From assembly GCF_006704125.1 (NCBI RefSeq), contig NZ_VIGH01000001.1:310001-374000 (forward strand): 64,000 nucleotides of DNA, given 5' to 3'. This document shows positions 19,565-28,754 of this stretch, in pieces. Source of the DNA: Rhodococcus spelaei (lineage in GTDB: Bacteria; Actinomycetota; Actinomycetes; Mycobacteriales; Mycobacteriaceae). The notes beneath the pieces were generated by a model, which made no database searches, was not told where the DNA came from, and saw nothing but the letters and a program-made list of their open reading frames with translations. The position numbers and the translations under genes were made by a program. How positions within the stretch are numbered: position 1 is the stretch's first letter; each line of letters begins with the position of its first letter.

Positions 19565-19614
19565 CGCAGTGGTGCGGTTGCGGAGTCCCACGACTCCGTA
19601 GCCGCACCACTGCG
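19565..19614. terminator. convergent hairpin between the DUF218 and PAP2 genes
   Basis: Two 23-base arms (19565-19587 and 19592-19614, two mismatches) with a four-base loop start right after the DUF218 stop codon. The neighbouring genes converge here, so it is well placed as a bidirectional terminator. Confidence 0.7.
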
Positions 19615-19641
19615 GCGAAGCCGCCTCAGCCGTTTCCAGGG

Positions 19642-20481
19642 TCACGAGGCGAGAGCGGGCACCGGCCGGTCCTCGAAGCGGGTGACCGTCGGGAAGCGCG
19701 CCGACCAGGTGGCCGCCGCGAGCGCACCGACCAACACGGCCGCGACACCGAGCAGCAGACCGCCGACGACATCGGTGAGCCAGTGCACCCCCAGATACAA
19801 CCGGCTCGCCGCCACCGCGATCACCACCACGGTCGCCGACGCGGCCGCGACCGTCCGGCGTAGCGGTCCGACGCCGGCGGGCATCAGCACCAGCAGCGCG
19901 CCGAGCAGCGCGACCGTTCCGGTGACGTGACCGGACGGGAACGAGTAGTCGGTGGCGGCGGCGAGGTGCCCGACCCGCGACGGTCGGGGCCGCGCCACCA
20001 CGTCCTTGACGACCACACTCGCGACCGCGGCCAGGGCGACGGTTCCGGCCAGCACCGCCGCGGGCAGCGCCGACCGGTGACGCCGGGCCAGCAGCGCCGC
20101 GACCGCGACCGCGACCACCGCAGTCGAGACGGGGCTGCCCGCCCGGGTCACCCACGTCGCCGCCGACACCAGTGCCGGCGACTGGTGTCCGGCGAACCAC
20201 GAGCCGACGGCCGGGTCCGCGCGGGTGATCCATCCGGCGGTGCGCACCTGAACGGCAAGCAGGGCGAGCGCGGCGAGGAGCGATCCGATCCGGACCATCG
20301 ACCACCCGAACGCCGTCCAGAACGAGACCTCTCCGCGCCGCCGGTTCCACCGGTCGGCGGCCAGCGACCCGGTGAACGCCAGTGCGCAGGCGCCGAGTGT
20401 CCACAGCGCCACTTCCGCGGTCGATTCTTCGGTGTGCAGCTCGGTGACCAGCACACGGACGGCGTCGATCGAGTGGGACAT
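19642..20481 (-). CDS. PAP2 superfamily membrane phosphatase
   Basis: A 279-residue polytopic phosphatase, probably dephosphorylating a lipid phosphate such as a polyprenyl pyrophosphate or phosphatidate. The three PAP2 motifs are present: KDVVARPRP near residue 155, SFPSGHVTGT near 175 and SRLYLGVHWLTDV near 230. About six membrane helices are visible. The ATG at 20481 gives MSHSIDAVRV; the upstream open frame is unconserved. It is divergent from the response regulator gene with a 109-base spacer. It is distinct from the PAP2 protein in the glf operon. Confidence 0.85.
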   Translation of the reverse strand: MSHSIDAVRVLVTELHTEESTAEVALWTLGACALAFTGSLAADRWNRRRGEVSFWTAFGWSMVRIGSLLAALALLAVQVRTAGWITRADPAVGSWFAGHQSPALVSAATWVTRAGSPVSTAVVAVAVAALLARRHRSALPAAVLAGTVALAAVASVVVKDVVARPRPSRVGHLAAATDYSFPSGHVTGTVALLGALLVLMPAGVGPLRRTVAAASATVVVIAVAASRLYLGVHWLTDVVGGLLLGVAAVLVGALAAATWSARFPTVTRFEDRPVPALAS

Positions 20482-20590
20482 GGGCCAAGTGTCCGTCCGG
20501 CGCGCTGTGAGAACGCTGAGATCTGCTCCCGTTTCGGGGGAAGGATGGGTACAAAGGGAATGTGGCCCGCCGGGGTCACTGGAGGTGTGC

Positions 20591-21265
20591 ATGCGGATCC
20601 TCTTGGTGGAGGACGAGGCCCGGCTGGCGGAGACCGTTCGCCGCGGACTCGCTGCGGAGGGATTCGTCGTCGAGATCGCCCGCGACGGCTTCGACGGACT
20701 CGAGTTGGCGTCGACCGGCGAGTTCGACGTGGTCGTGCTCGACATCATGCTGCCCGGCAAGCACGGTTACCAGGTGCTGCGCGAGCTGCGCGCCCGGGAG
20801 GTGTGGACCCCCGTGCTGATGCTGTCGGCGAAGGACGGCGAGTACGACCAGGCCGACGCGTTCGACCTCGGCGCCGACGACTACCTCACGAAACCGTTCT
20901 CGTTCGTGGTGCTGCTGGCACGGTTGCGCGCGCTGCTGCGGCGCGGCGCCCCGCAGCGGCCGGCGATCCTCGCCGCCGGCGAGCTGACGCTGGACCCCGC
21001 CCGGCGGCGGGTGGCGCGCGGTGAAGTCCCGCTCAGCCTCACTCCGCGCGAGTACGGCGTACTCGAATTCCTGTTGCGCAACAAAGGGAATGTGGTGACC
21101 AAGGCCGAGATCCTGCGCTCGGTCTGGGACAGCCACTACGAGGGCGACGACAACGTCGTCGAGGTGTACGTCGGCTACATCCGGCGCAAGATCGACGCCC
21201 CGTTCGGCACCGCGACCATCGACACCGTCCGCGGGGTCGGCTACCGACTCGTCGACGAGGGCTGA
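20591..21265 (+). CDS. OmpR-family response regulator
   Basis: A 224-residue two-component regulator. The receiver domain (residues 1-115) has the acidic pair in VEDEAR, the phospho-acceptor aspartate in VVVLDIMLPG near residue 51, and the lysine in LTKPF. A winged-helix DNA-binding domain follows, with LTPREYGVLEFLL and VRGVGYRLV. The ATG at 20591 has GGAGG about five bases upstream. Its 3' end overlaps by 25 bases the 3' end of the histidine kinase gene on the opposite strand, an unusual arrangement for a likely pair. Targets are unknown. Confidence 0.9.
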   Translation: MRILLVEDEARLAETVRRGLAAEGFVVEIARDGFDGLELASTGEFDVVVLDIMLPGKHGYQVLRELRAREVWTPVLMLSAKDGEYDQADAFDLGADDYLTKPFSFVVLLARLRALLRRGAPQRPAILAAGELTLDPARRRVARGEVPLSLTPREYGVLEFLLRNKGNVVTKAEILRSVWDSHYEGDDNVVEVYVGYIRRKIDAPFGTATIDTVRGVGYRLVDEG

Positions 21266-22659
21266 TCCACCGGACTTCCCGAATCCGGCTGCGCCGCCGG
21301 CAGGGTCACGGTGAACACCGCACCGCCGCCGACGGCCTCGGCGACCTTCACCGTGCCGTGGTGCGAGCGGACGATCTGCTCGACGATCGCGAGCCCGAGG
21401 CCCGCGCCGCCCGAGGACCGGGTCCGCGTCGGGTCGAGCCGGACGAATCTCTCGAACACCCGGTCCCGGTCCGCCGGCTCGATACCGGGACCGTCGTCCG
21501 ACACCGTGACCACCGCGACGCCCGACTCGCCGTGGCAGTCCAGGGTGACGGTGGAACGCGCGTGCCGGGCCGCGTTGTCGACGAGATTGCGGATCACCCG
21601 GCTCAACGCAGCACGATCACCGGTCACCCGGCACGGCTCGATCCGGGAAATCGTGTGCAGCGAACCGATTCCGCGCAGCCGGACCTCCTCTCCGTACAGC
21701 AGGTCGTCGAGGTCGACGTCGACCCGCTGCAGCTCGAGTCCCCCCTCGTCGGACCGGGCCAGCAACAGCAGGTCCTCCACCAGGTGGTGCATGCGCCGGG
21801 TCTCGGGCAGCAGCGAGTCGTCGATCAGCTGCGCGTCCACCAGGTCCGGTCTGCCCTGCGCGAGTTCGAGGGCGGCGGAGATGGTGGCCAGGGGACTGCG
21901 CAGTTCGTGCGAGGCGTCGCTGACGAAGCGTTGCTGTGCGAGCTGGCCGGCCTCGATCCGGGCCAGCATTGCGTTCATCGTCGCGGCCAACTGCGCGATC
22001 TCGTCGTGTGACGGAGGCACCGGCACACGCCGGCCGAGGTCGGGTCCGGAGATCGAGGCGACCTGCGTCCGAATGTCCTCGACCGGCCGCAGCGCCGCCC
22101 CGACCAGGCTGTAGGTGCCGAACACCACCAGCGCGACGATCGCCGGCGAGCCCACCGCCAGCAGGCCGCCGACCTTCTCCGCCACCAACTCGACCGGTTC
22201 GCGGTCCGCGCCGACCAGGACGGTGACCGTCCCGGCGCCCGAAGACGCGCCGAGCCCGGAGATCCAGTAGTCGGACGAGCCTCCGAGGCCCTTCACCCGC
22301 CCCAGGTCACGGGCCTCGCCGAGGTCCAGGATGCCCGGCACCAGCGCCGTGTCCGGGGCGCCGTTCGACCCGGCGAGGACGCGACCCTGGGCGTCGACGA
22401 CCTGCACCGCGCCGATCTGGCTGTCGGTGGCGAGCAGCGACTGGTCGAGCTGTGCGGGCAATTCGCCGCGGAGTTGTCCGGCGATCTGGGTGGCGCGAGC
22501 GGCCGCGGCGTCCTGTGCCGAATGTTCGAGCGAGCGGAACAACACCAGCAGCAGGACGGCGCCCGCTATCGCCAGGCAGATCGTCACCACGACCGCTGCG
22601 GCGACCGCGGACCGGGTTCGCACGCTCCACCGCGACGGGTGCAACCAGCCCAGGTTCAT
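21241..22659 (-). CDS. two-component sensor histidine kinase
   Basis: A 472-residue membrane kinase. Transmembrane helix 1 spans residues 17-42, an extracytoplasmic sensor follows, and helix 2 lies near 180-200. The HAMP region ends near 255. The phospho-acceptor histidine sits in FVSDASHELRSPLATI. The ATPase boxes are NLVDNAARHA (N), DDGPGI (G1) and GGAGLGLAIV (G2). The ATG at 22659 gives MNLGWLHPSRWSV; longer in-frame starts lack support. It converges on and overlaps the response regulator gene by 25 bases, so the two cannot share an mRNA. It is probably the cognate kinase. Confidence 0.88.
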   Translation of the reverse strand: MNLGWLHPSRWSVRTRSAVAAAVVVTICLAIAGAVLLLVLFRSLEHSAQDAAAARATQIAGQLRGELPAQLDQSLLATDSQIGAVQVVDAQGRVLAGSNGAPDTALVPGILDLGEARDLGRVKGLGGSSDYWISGLGASSGAGTVTVLVGADREPVELVAEKVGGLLAVGSPAIVALVVFGTYSLVGAALRPVEDIRTQVASISGPDLGRRVPVPPSHDEIAQLAATMNAMLARIEAGQLAQQRFVSDASHELRSPLATISAALELAQGRPDLVDAQLIDDSLLPETRRMHHLVEDLLLLARSDEGGLELQRVDVDLDDLLYGEEVRLRGIGSLHTISRIEPCRVTGDRAALSRVIRNLVDNAARHARSTVTLDCHGESGVAVVTVSDDGPGIEPADRDRVFERFVRLDPTRTRSSGGAGLGLAIVEQIVRSHHGTVKVAEAVGGGAVFTVTLPAAQPDSGSPVDQPSSTSR

Positions 22660-22803
22660 GGAACACAGCCTGCCAGGCGGACACCTCTCAGCGCTTTCAC
22701 AGCCTGCTACTGGGATCCTCACGGCCATGTCCGCCATCGAACGGCCCGCGTGTCGCGCACCACGGACCGGGTGGTCCATCGTGATATGGGCCAGAATCGG
22801 GTC

Positions 22804-23607
22804 ATGGTGATGCATCGCCGGCAGTTCATGACCATGCTCGCGGCGGGCGCCTGCGCCGCCCTGTCCGGTTGCTCGACCGCCGACGGCGCTCCCGCTGTCG
22901 GAGAGGTCACACCCGCCCCGCCGCCCCCTCCGCCCGCGCCGACCACACCGCCCCTGCTGCCGCCGCCCGCGCTGAAGACCCCCCTGTCACCGGGCACGAT
23001 CACTGCCCTGCCCGGACCGGGGTCGAGCATGGCACTGACGGTCGACGACGGGGCGAGCCCCGAGGTGGTGGCGGCATACGTGAAGTTCGCCAAGGACACC
23101 GGAGCCCGGTTCACCTTCTTTGTCACCGCGTCCTACGACTCGTGGACGGAAAGCCGGAAAGAGTTGCGTCCCTTGGTCGATTCCGGTCAGATCCAGCTGG
23201 CGAATCACACCTGGGACCACCCCGACCTGACCAAGCTCTCCGGCTCGGGCGTGGCGAGCCAACTGCAGCGCACCCGGGACTTCCTGAAGAACCAGTACGG
23301 CGTCGACGGCACGCCGTTCTATCGGCCCCCCTACGGATTTCACAACGGGACCGTCGACCGCGTCGCCGCAGACCTGGGCTACACGGTCCCCACCCTCTGG
23401 TACGGCTCGCTCTCGGATTCGGGGGTGATCACCGAGGACTACCTGCTCCAGTGCGCCCGCAAGTACTTCAACCCGCAGACGATCGTGATCGGGCACGCGA
23501 ACCACCCGGCGGTCACGCACGTCTACCCGCAGCTGGTCGACATCATCAAGGAGCGCAAGCTGTCGATGGTCACGCTCGACGACGTGCTGGCGCGGCCGCG
23601 CCAGTGA
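22804..23607 (+). CDS. polysaccharide deacetylase lipoprotein
   Basis: A 267-residue secreted NodB-type deacetylase. The N-terminus has a twin-arginine-like RRQFMTML and a lipobox LSGC near residue 22, then a Pro-rich spacer. Catalytic motifs are TVDDG (metal-binding aspartates), NHTWDHPDL (HxxxH), RPPYGFHNG and the C-terminal GHANHP. It probably deacetylates peptidoglycan or an envelope polysaccharide outside the membrane. The ATG at 22804 is used, with a second at 22810; ribosome sites are weak. It is divergent from the histidine kinase gene. Confidence 0.85.
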   Translation: MVMHRRQFMTMLAAGACAALSGCSTADGAPAVGEVTPAPPPPPPAPTTPPLLPPPALKTPLSPGTITALPGPGSSMALTVDDGASPEVVAAYVKFAKDTGARFTFFVTASYDSWTESRKELRPLVDSGQIQLANHTWDHPDLTKLSGSGVASQLQRTRDFLKNQYGVDGTPFYRPPYGFHNGTVDRVAADLGYTVPTLWYGSLSDSGVITEDYLLQCARKYFNPQTIVIGHANHPAVTHVYPQLVDIIKERKLSMVTLDDVLARPRQ

Positions 23608-23650
23608 CGGTCGGATGCGGCCGCGGCGCGGTGGTCGTCGGTGCGGCAAG

Positions 23651-24490
23651 ATGGTTGCGGTGCAGGACACCCGCCACGCCAAGCCCGAACTGATCGCCAG
23701 CGACGTCGACGGCACCCTGATCGACGACGACGAACGCGTCAGCCCCCGCACGCGAGCAGCGGTGCACGCCGCGCTCGACGACGGCGTTCCCTTCGTCCTC
23801 GCGACCGGCAGGCCCCCACGCTGGATCGGGCCGGTGGTCGACGGACTCGACTACGCGCCGCTCGCGGTGTGCGCGAACGGGGCGGTGCTCTACGACAGCT
23901 CCGCCGACCGGGTACTCAGCGCGGTGACCCTGTCCACCGAGACCCTGGCCTGGGTGGCCGAACTCGCCGAGTCCGCCCTGCCCGGCAGCGGCCTGGCCGC
24001 CGAGCGGGTCGGGGCCAGCGCACACGACGCCGCGACCCCGCAGTTCGTGAGTTCGCCCGGCTACGAGCATGCCTGGCTGAACCCGGACAACACCGAGACG
24101 TCGGACGAGGAGGTGCTCGCGCACCCGGCGGTCAAGCTGCTGATCCGGTTGCCCGGCATCGCGAGTTCGCACATGATCTCCCGGCTCGCCCCCCTCGTGG
24201 GCGACCGCGTCGACCTCACCTACTCGACGAACAACGGGCTGATCGAGGTGGCCGCGCCCGGCGTGACGAAGGCGTCGGGACTCGCCGTGCTCGCCGAACA
24301 TCTCGGGATCACGGACTCGGCCGTCCTCGCATTCGGGGACATGCCCAATGACGTCCCGATGCTCTCGATGGCCCGGCACGGCGTCGCTGTGGCGAACGCG
24401 CACCGCGACGCGATCGCCGCCGCGGACGAGGTGACCGCCTCGAACTCCGCGGACGGCGTCGCCCGAATCCTCGAACGCTGGTGGACCTGA
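23651..24490 (+). CDS. HAD-superfamily Cof-type phosphatase (Rv3813c-like)
   Basis: A 279-residue cytoplasmic HAD hydrolase. Motif I is SDVDGTLID near residue 17, motif II FVLATGRPP near 50, motif III a lysine in GVTKASGL, and motif IV FGDMPNDVPML near 230. The C2-type cap between motifs II and III places it in the Cof/SupH group, which dephosphorylates sugar phosphates and similar substrates. The ATG at 23651 is used; a GTG three codons later (23660) is an alternative. It is convergent with the amidase gene, with adjoining stops one base apart. Confidence 0.87.
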   Translation: MVAVQDTRHAKPELIASDVDGTLIDDDERVSPRTRAAVHAALDDGVPFVLATGRPPRWIGPVVDGLDYAPLAVCANGAVLYDSSADRVLSAVTLSTETLAWVAELAESALPGSGLAAERVGASAHDAATPQFVSSPGYEHAWLNPDNTETSDEEVLAHPAVKLLIRLPGIASSHMISRLAPLVGDRVDLTYSTNNGLIEVAAPGVTKASGLAVLAEHLGITDSAVLAFGDMPNDVPMLSMARHGVAVANAHRDAIAAADEVTASNSADGVARILERWWT

Positions 24491-24491
24491 C

Positions 24492-26666
24492 TCAGGCCGC
24501 CGGGGCGGGCTCGGTCGGAGCGGGGACCGGCGCCGGTTCCACGGGCACCGGAAGGGGTTCCGACGGTGCCGGAGGCGCGGCGTCGGCCGGGGGTAGCGCG
24601 TTCGCGTACGCCTCGTTGTAGGCCTTGAGGACGGTGGTGACCACGCCGGTCACCTCGTTGAAGACCAGTGAGCCGTTCTCGAAGTCGGCGCGTTTCCCGC
24701 CCGGCACCGAGTACTCGTCGCTGGTCGGCAACCCGAGCGAACCGGTGTCGAGACCGTTCTGCCGCCAGCTGTCGAAGATCTTGCCGAGCACCGTCCAGAC
24801 CCCGCCGTTCGGGGAGGTCGCGATCGCACCGTTGGCGAACTTCACCAGCTTGAAGCCCGACTTCACCGGGATCTCACCGGTCTGCGAGGCGCCGAGCCTG
24901 CCGGTGTCGCCGCCCTCCGCGATCCACTTCTGCGCGATGGGCGTCTGGTCGGTGAGCTTGAGCAGTTCGCCGATCAGGACCCCGAGCGAACTCGCCGAGC
25001 CCGTGCCGGCGGCCGCCGGGGCCTGACCGGGAACCTCGGCCGCGGCCGCAGTCTTGTCGGGTGCGACGGCCAGGATCCCGCTGCCGCCACCGGGATTCGC
25101 CTTGGCGATCGCCCGGATCTCGTCCATCTTCGCGTAGGCAGCGTCGCCGGGGCAGCTGGTGTTGCCCACGTCGCGGTGCGCGAAGATGATCGGCAGGTCG
25201 ACGGCCTCGCCCTGCGCGTACGGGGTGTACTCGGTGCCCTCGGACCACATCGTGGTCCGGCCGGTCGGGTCGAGTCCCGCCTTGGCCAGCCGCCATCCGA
25301 GGTACCTGCCGACCGCGTCGAGGGTCGCCTGCGGCGGGCTGACGGTGGAGAAGTCGCCCATCATCGCGATGCCCATGGTGTTCTCGTTGAACCCGCCGGC
25401 GTGGGCGCCCTGGACATTTCGGTCCAGCCCGCCCGAGCGGCCCTCGAAGATCTGGCCGTACTTGTCGACAAGCACGTTGTACCCGATGTCGCACCAGCCG
25501 AGCGTCTGCGCGTGGTACGCGTAGATGGATCGGACGATCTCGGCGGACTCGGCCTTGGTGTAGTCGTTGCTGCCCGCGGTGTGGTGCACGGTGGCACCGC
25601 CGAGCGAGTCGTCGTAGGTGGGCTCCTCGCAGCGCAACGACTCGTCGGCGCCCCACTGCGCGCGGGTGATCACCTTCGGGCCGGAACCGCCTACCGGAGA
25701 GGCGATGTCGGTCAGCGAGGTGTCCGCAGCGCCGGAACCCGGCTGGATCAGAACGGCGGTGACGGCGTCGGCCAGCTGTTGGGCGGGACCCTGGGCGTGC
25801 AGCGGGGTGCTCACCGCGGCGGGAGCGAAGGGGATCGGCGCCTGCGCCGGATCGGCCGGGGTCAACACGTTCGGCAGGGCGGGCGCCGGGGCGGGGTCGA
25901 CCGCGCCGGTGGAGGGCAGGCCGGCGACGGCCTGCGCGGCCTTGGTCACGAGGACCTGGACCGCGGTGGTGTTCCCGACGAAAACCGGTTCGGTACCGGT
26001 CTTTCCGGTGGTGGTGCGGTCATTCTTGCGGGAGTCGACCTGCTCGGTCGCGAACCACGGACCCCAGGACCCGTCGGCCAGTTTGGCGCGGACCTTGGCG
26101 GCAGTGGCGCCGAGGTCGGAGGTCAGCGCGATCATGCTGAAGGGGGTGTCGCGGGTGATCTCCTTGACCGCGGTCCCGACCTGCTCCTCGACGCCGGCGG
26201 TGGGCGCCTGGGCCTGCGGGGCCGTCGATGCAGGGGGGAGCGGTGCCGCGACGTCGGCCGGTGCCGGCGTCAGTGCCGGTGCGGGGGCCGACGGCAGCGC
26301 GTCGAGCGGAAGCTTGAGCGTCTCCGGCAGCGTGATGCCGCCGGGCAGCGGGAGATTCTGCGGCAGCGGGATCTCGCTGGGGAGCGGCAGCTTCTTCAGG
26401 TCGGAGAGCCGAACGTCGGGTAGGTCCAGACCGGTGATCTCCTTGAGTGGGATCACGATGTCGGGAATCTTTGCCAGGGCTACCTCGGCGATCTGGGTGG
26501 GGACCGCGGACGGTGCGGAGTCACTGGTGGATCGGACGCCCGAGGTGCTGGTGACGCCCCAGACCGCGACCGGAGTCGCGATGGCCAAGGCGGCGACCGT
26601 CCCCAGGACGATCGACGGCTTCGGTCGGCGGTGCGGCAAGTCGACTCCTCGTTGTTTCGCGCTCAT
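24492..26666 (-). CDS. PGRP/N-acetylmuramoyl-L-alanine amidase-like protein with LGFP-type repeats (Rv3811-like)
   Basis: A 724-residue exported cell-wall protein. A signal anchor lies near residues 18-42, followed by a Leu/Pro-rich stretch with repeated short LPLP blocks (residues 75-135) and an Ala/Pro linker. The PGRP/amidase-2 domain (about 340-510) has zinc ligands in VHHTAG and AHRDVGNTSCPG. LGFP-like repeats follow (IAQKWIAEGGDTGRLG and GLDTGSLGLPTSDEY), then a Pro-rich tail. The ATG at 26666 gives MSAKQRGVDLP. It probably cleaves or binds peptidoglycan; LGFP repeats are thought to anchor proteins to the mycolyl-arabinogalactan wall. It matches Rv3811 by position. Confidence 0.85.
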   Translation of the reverse strand: MSAKQRGVDLPHRRPKPSIVLGTVAALAIATPVAVWGVTSTSGVRSTSDSAPSAVPTQIAEVALAKIPDIVIPLKEITGLDLPDVRLSDLKKLPLPSEIPLPQNLPLPGGITLPETLKLPLDALPSAPAPALTPAPADVAAPLPPASTAPQAQAPTAGVEEQVGTAVKEITRDTPFSMIALTSDLGATAAKVRAKLADGSWGPWFATEQVDSRKNDRTTTGKTGTEPVFVGNTTAVQVLVTKAAQAVAGLPSTGAVDPAPAPALPNVLTPADPAQAPIPFAPAAVSTPLHAQGPAQQLADAVTAVLIQPGSGAADTSLTDIASPVGGSGPKVITRAQWGADESLRCEEPTYDDSLGGATVHHTAGSNDYTKAESAEIVRSIYAYHAQTLGWCDIGYNVLVDKYGQIFEGRSGGLDRNVQGAHAGGFNENTMGIAMMGDFSTVSPPQATLDAVGRYLGWRLAKAGLDPTGRTTMWSEGTEYTPYAQGEAVDLPIIFAHRDVGNTSCPGDAAYAKMDEIRAIAKANPGGGSGILAVAPDKTAAAAEVPGQAPAAAGTGSASSLGVLIGELLKLTDQTPIAQKWIAEGGDTGRLGASQTGEIPVKSGFKLVKFANGAIATSPNGGVWTVLGKIFDSWRQNGLDTGSLGLPTSDEYSVPGGKRADFENGSLVFNEVTGVVTTVLKAYNEAYANALPPADAAPPAPSEPLPVPVEPAPVPAPTEPAPAA

Positions 26667-26884
26667 TTGCACCGTGGTCGCGTCGCCTCGCACGGCTCGG
26701 CCACGATGGTGTTACTGATGTGACTGGAGTGACAGATGTTGCTAACACCGATCACTCTTGCAACACTAACCACAGTTCACCTAAGGCTCAACCTTAGCTT
26801 GAGACTCGACCGTTCTGCCCGTACTCACCACAGCGTGACGGTCCCGTGACCGGGCGTTCGGCTCCGTCGACGAGGAGACCTGAC

Positions 26885-28426
26885 ATGGCGAAGTTCCGCC
26901 GGAAGAATTCCATCCTGGGTACGGCCGTGCGTGGTCGCGGGAGGCCACTGTCCGCGCGTGCCGTCGCCCTGGCGGTGGTTCCCGCGTTGGCGGTCGGAGG
27001 CGCCGTCGGGCTGGTGCTCGTCGAGGGACCTGCTGCCCCCGCGGTGGCCCCGGTGGTCGCGGCCGACGCGCCCTTCACCCTGGTCGGTCACGGGCACGGT
27101 CACGGGCGCGGCATGGGTCAGTGGGGTGCCTACGGCTACGCACGTGGACAGGGATGGTCTGCCGAGCGCATCGTCGGCCACTACTACGGCGGGACGACGC
27201 TGGAAACGCAGGCGGACAAGCGAATCGGCGTTCGACTGATCGGACTCGACGGGAAGGACCTCGCCGTGCACTCCGACGCGGGGGCCCGCGTCGCCGGTCA
27301 GGAGGTCGCTCCCGGTGACGCCGTTCACCTGACTGCAACACCCGGCGGCGGTGCGAACGTCGTCATCACCAAGGGCTGCGACGGCGCGGTGGTGTGGCAG
27401 GGCGCGACCGATCACCCGTGGGTGGACCCGATCGACCTCGATGCCGACCGACCGGCGAACGAGCACCTGAAGCTGTGCGGCGGCAACGCTTTCCGCGGAT
27501 CGATGGGAGTTGCCCTCGAGGGAACGGTGCCGCGGGTGGTCAACTTCGTCGACATGGAGGACTACCTGCTCGGTGTGGTGCCGGCGGAGTCCAAGGCGGA
27601 ATGGGCGGATACCGGAGGCAAGGAGGCGCTGCGGGCGCAGGCCATCGCCGCACGCTCCTACGCGTCGGCGGAGAAGCGGTACGGCTACGCCGAGACGTGC
27701 GACACCCAGGACTGCCAGGTGTACGACGGGTCGGGCAAGGAGGATCCGCGGACCACCGAGGCGGTCCGAACCACGGCGGGCAAGGTCCTCGTCAGCGGGG
27801 GCCAACCGGTCTCGGCCGAATTCTCCTCTTCCACAGGCGGATACACCGCCGGTGGAGTGTTCTCGGCGGTCGAGGACCTCGGCGACGCGCTCTCGCCGAC
27901 CCATGACTGGACCCAGACCCTGACCGCGGGTGACATCGCCAAGGCGTTCGGGGTCGGCGAGCTGCACTCGGTGAAGGTCACCTCCCGCAACAATCTCGGC
28001 GCCGACGGCGGCCGGGTGACCGGACTCGAGGTGGTCGGGTCGACCGGAACCGTGCAGGCCACCGGCAACGACGCGCGGGTCAAACTCGGCATCAAGTCGG
28101 ACTGGTTCACCATCGCCGAGGGTCTCGGTGCACCCGCCCCGGTCGCGCCGCCCGCGGCGCCGCCCGCCCCGGGAGCCACGCCGGACCCGAACCCGGCCCC
28201 GGCGCCGGTCCCGCCGAGCGAGATCGAGAAGAAGTACGCCGAATTCGGTGGTCCGGCAGGCGTTCTCGGTGGTCCGCTCGGCCCGGAGATGTCCATGCCG
28301 GACGAGGCCGGGCGGTTCCGGATGTTCGAGCACGGTGCCATCGTCTGGACCGACGCAACCGGTGCCCAGGTCATCGACGCGAGCGTTCTGAAGTCCACGC
28401 TGCCCGGCACCGGTAGCGCGGGCTGA
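26885..28426 (+). CDS. SpoIID/LytB domain cell-wall protein
   Basis: A 513-residue exported protein. The signal peptide lies near residues 23-48. It is followed by a His/Gly-rich GHGHGHGRGMGQWGAYGYA and the SpoIID/LytB domain, with DYLLGVVPAE and ALRAQAIAARSYA near 215-255. SpoIID proteins are peptidoglycan lytic transglycosylases or amidase enhancers. The C-terminus has a Pro-rich linker and an LGFP-like module (FGGPAGVLGGPLG). The ATG at 26885 has AGGAGACC about seven bases upstream. It is divergent from the amidase gene across 218 bases, suggesting shared control; both act on peptidoglycan. Confidence 0.85.
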   Translation: MAKFRRKNSILGTAVRGRGRPLSARAVALAVVPALAVGGAVGLVLVEGPAAPAVAPVVAADAPFTLVGHGHGHGRGMGQWGAYGYARGQGWSAERIVGHYYGGTTLETQADKRIGVRLIGLDGKDLAVHSDAGARVAGQEVAPGDAVHLTATPGGGANVVITKGCDGAVVWQGATDHPWVDPIDLDADRPANEHLKLCGGNAFRGSMGVALEGTVPRVVNFVDMEDYLLGVVPAESKAEWADTGGKEALRAQAIAARSYASAEKRYGYAETCDTQDCQVYDGSGKEDPRTTEAVRTTAGKVLVSGGQPVSAEFSSSTGGYTAGGVFSAVEDLGDALSPTHDWTQTLTAGDIAKAFGVGELHSVKVTSRNNLGADGGRVTGLEVVGSTGTVQATGNDARVKLGIKSDWFTIAEGLGAPAPVAPPAAPPAPGATPDPNPAPAPVPPSEIEKKYAEFGGPAGVLGGPLGPEMSMPDEAGRFRMFEHGAIVWTDATGAQVIDASVLKSTLPGTGSAG

Positions 28427-28547
28427 GGGCGAGTTGGGCGGAGTGCGCAGTCTCACCGAATCATGCAGTCCTGCTACCGTTCCTGCCATGAGCACGCGGC
28501 AACGCTAGCCCCGATCCGGGGCCGGCGACTGGACGAGAGGAATCTCG

Positions 28548-28730
28548 ATGCGTGCTGTTCTCTGCGACGGCCTCTTTCGCGTGTTCGGACACCGGATCTG
28601 CTGTGGGCGGATCCCGGAGTGGACCGCTCATGTCGGGCAGACCTGGGACACCTTCGACGTGGCGCCCTTGAATCTCTACAACGTCATCTGGCGGATCCGG
28701 AACTGGATCGCCTGCGGCATGACGGACTGA
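28548..28730 (+). CDS. small Trp- and Cys-rich ORF
   Basis: A 60-residue ORF of unknown function. It has a good ribosome site (GAGAGGA, about six bases before the ATG) and mostly G/C third positions like neighbouring genes. It is followed by a strong hairpin. The product has four tryptophans and four cysteines, including the adjacent pair in HRICCGRIP, and a C-terminal hydrophobic segment (LNLYNVIWRIRNWIACGM) that could be an amphipathic or membrane helix. No signal peptide is obvious. I recognise no family. It may be a small membrane-associated protein or a chance ORF. Confidence 0.5.
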   Translation: MRAVLCDGLFRVFGHRICCGRIPEWTAHVGQTWDTFDVAPLNLYNVIWRIRNWIACGMTD

Positions 28731-28754
28731 GGCGGGTCGGCTCCGTATCGCGCA

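Noticed and set aside
26781-26797. CTAAGG-CTCAA-CCTTAG inverted repeat between the amidase and SpoIID genes as an IdeR/DtxR iron box
   Set aside because: The half-sites do not match the TTAGGTTAG consensus. It may be an unrelated operator, but nothing supports a named regulator.
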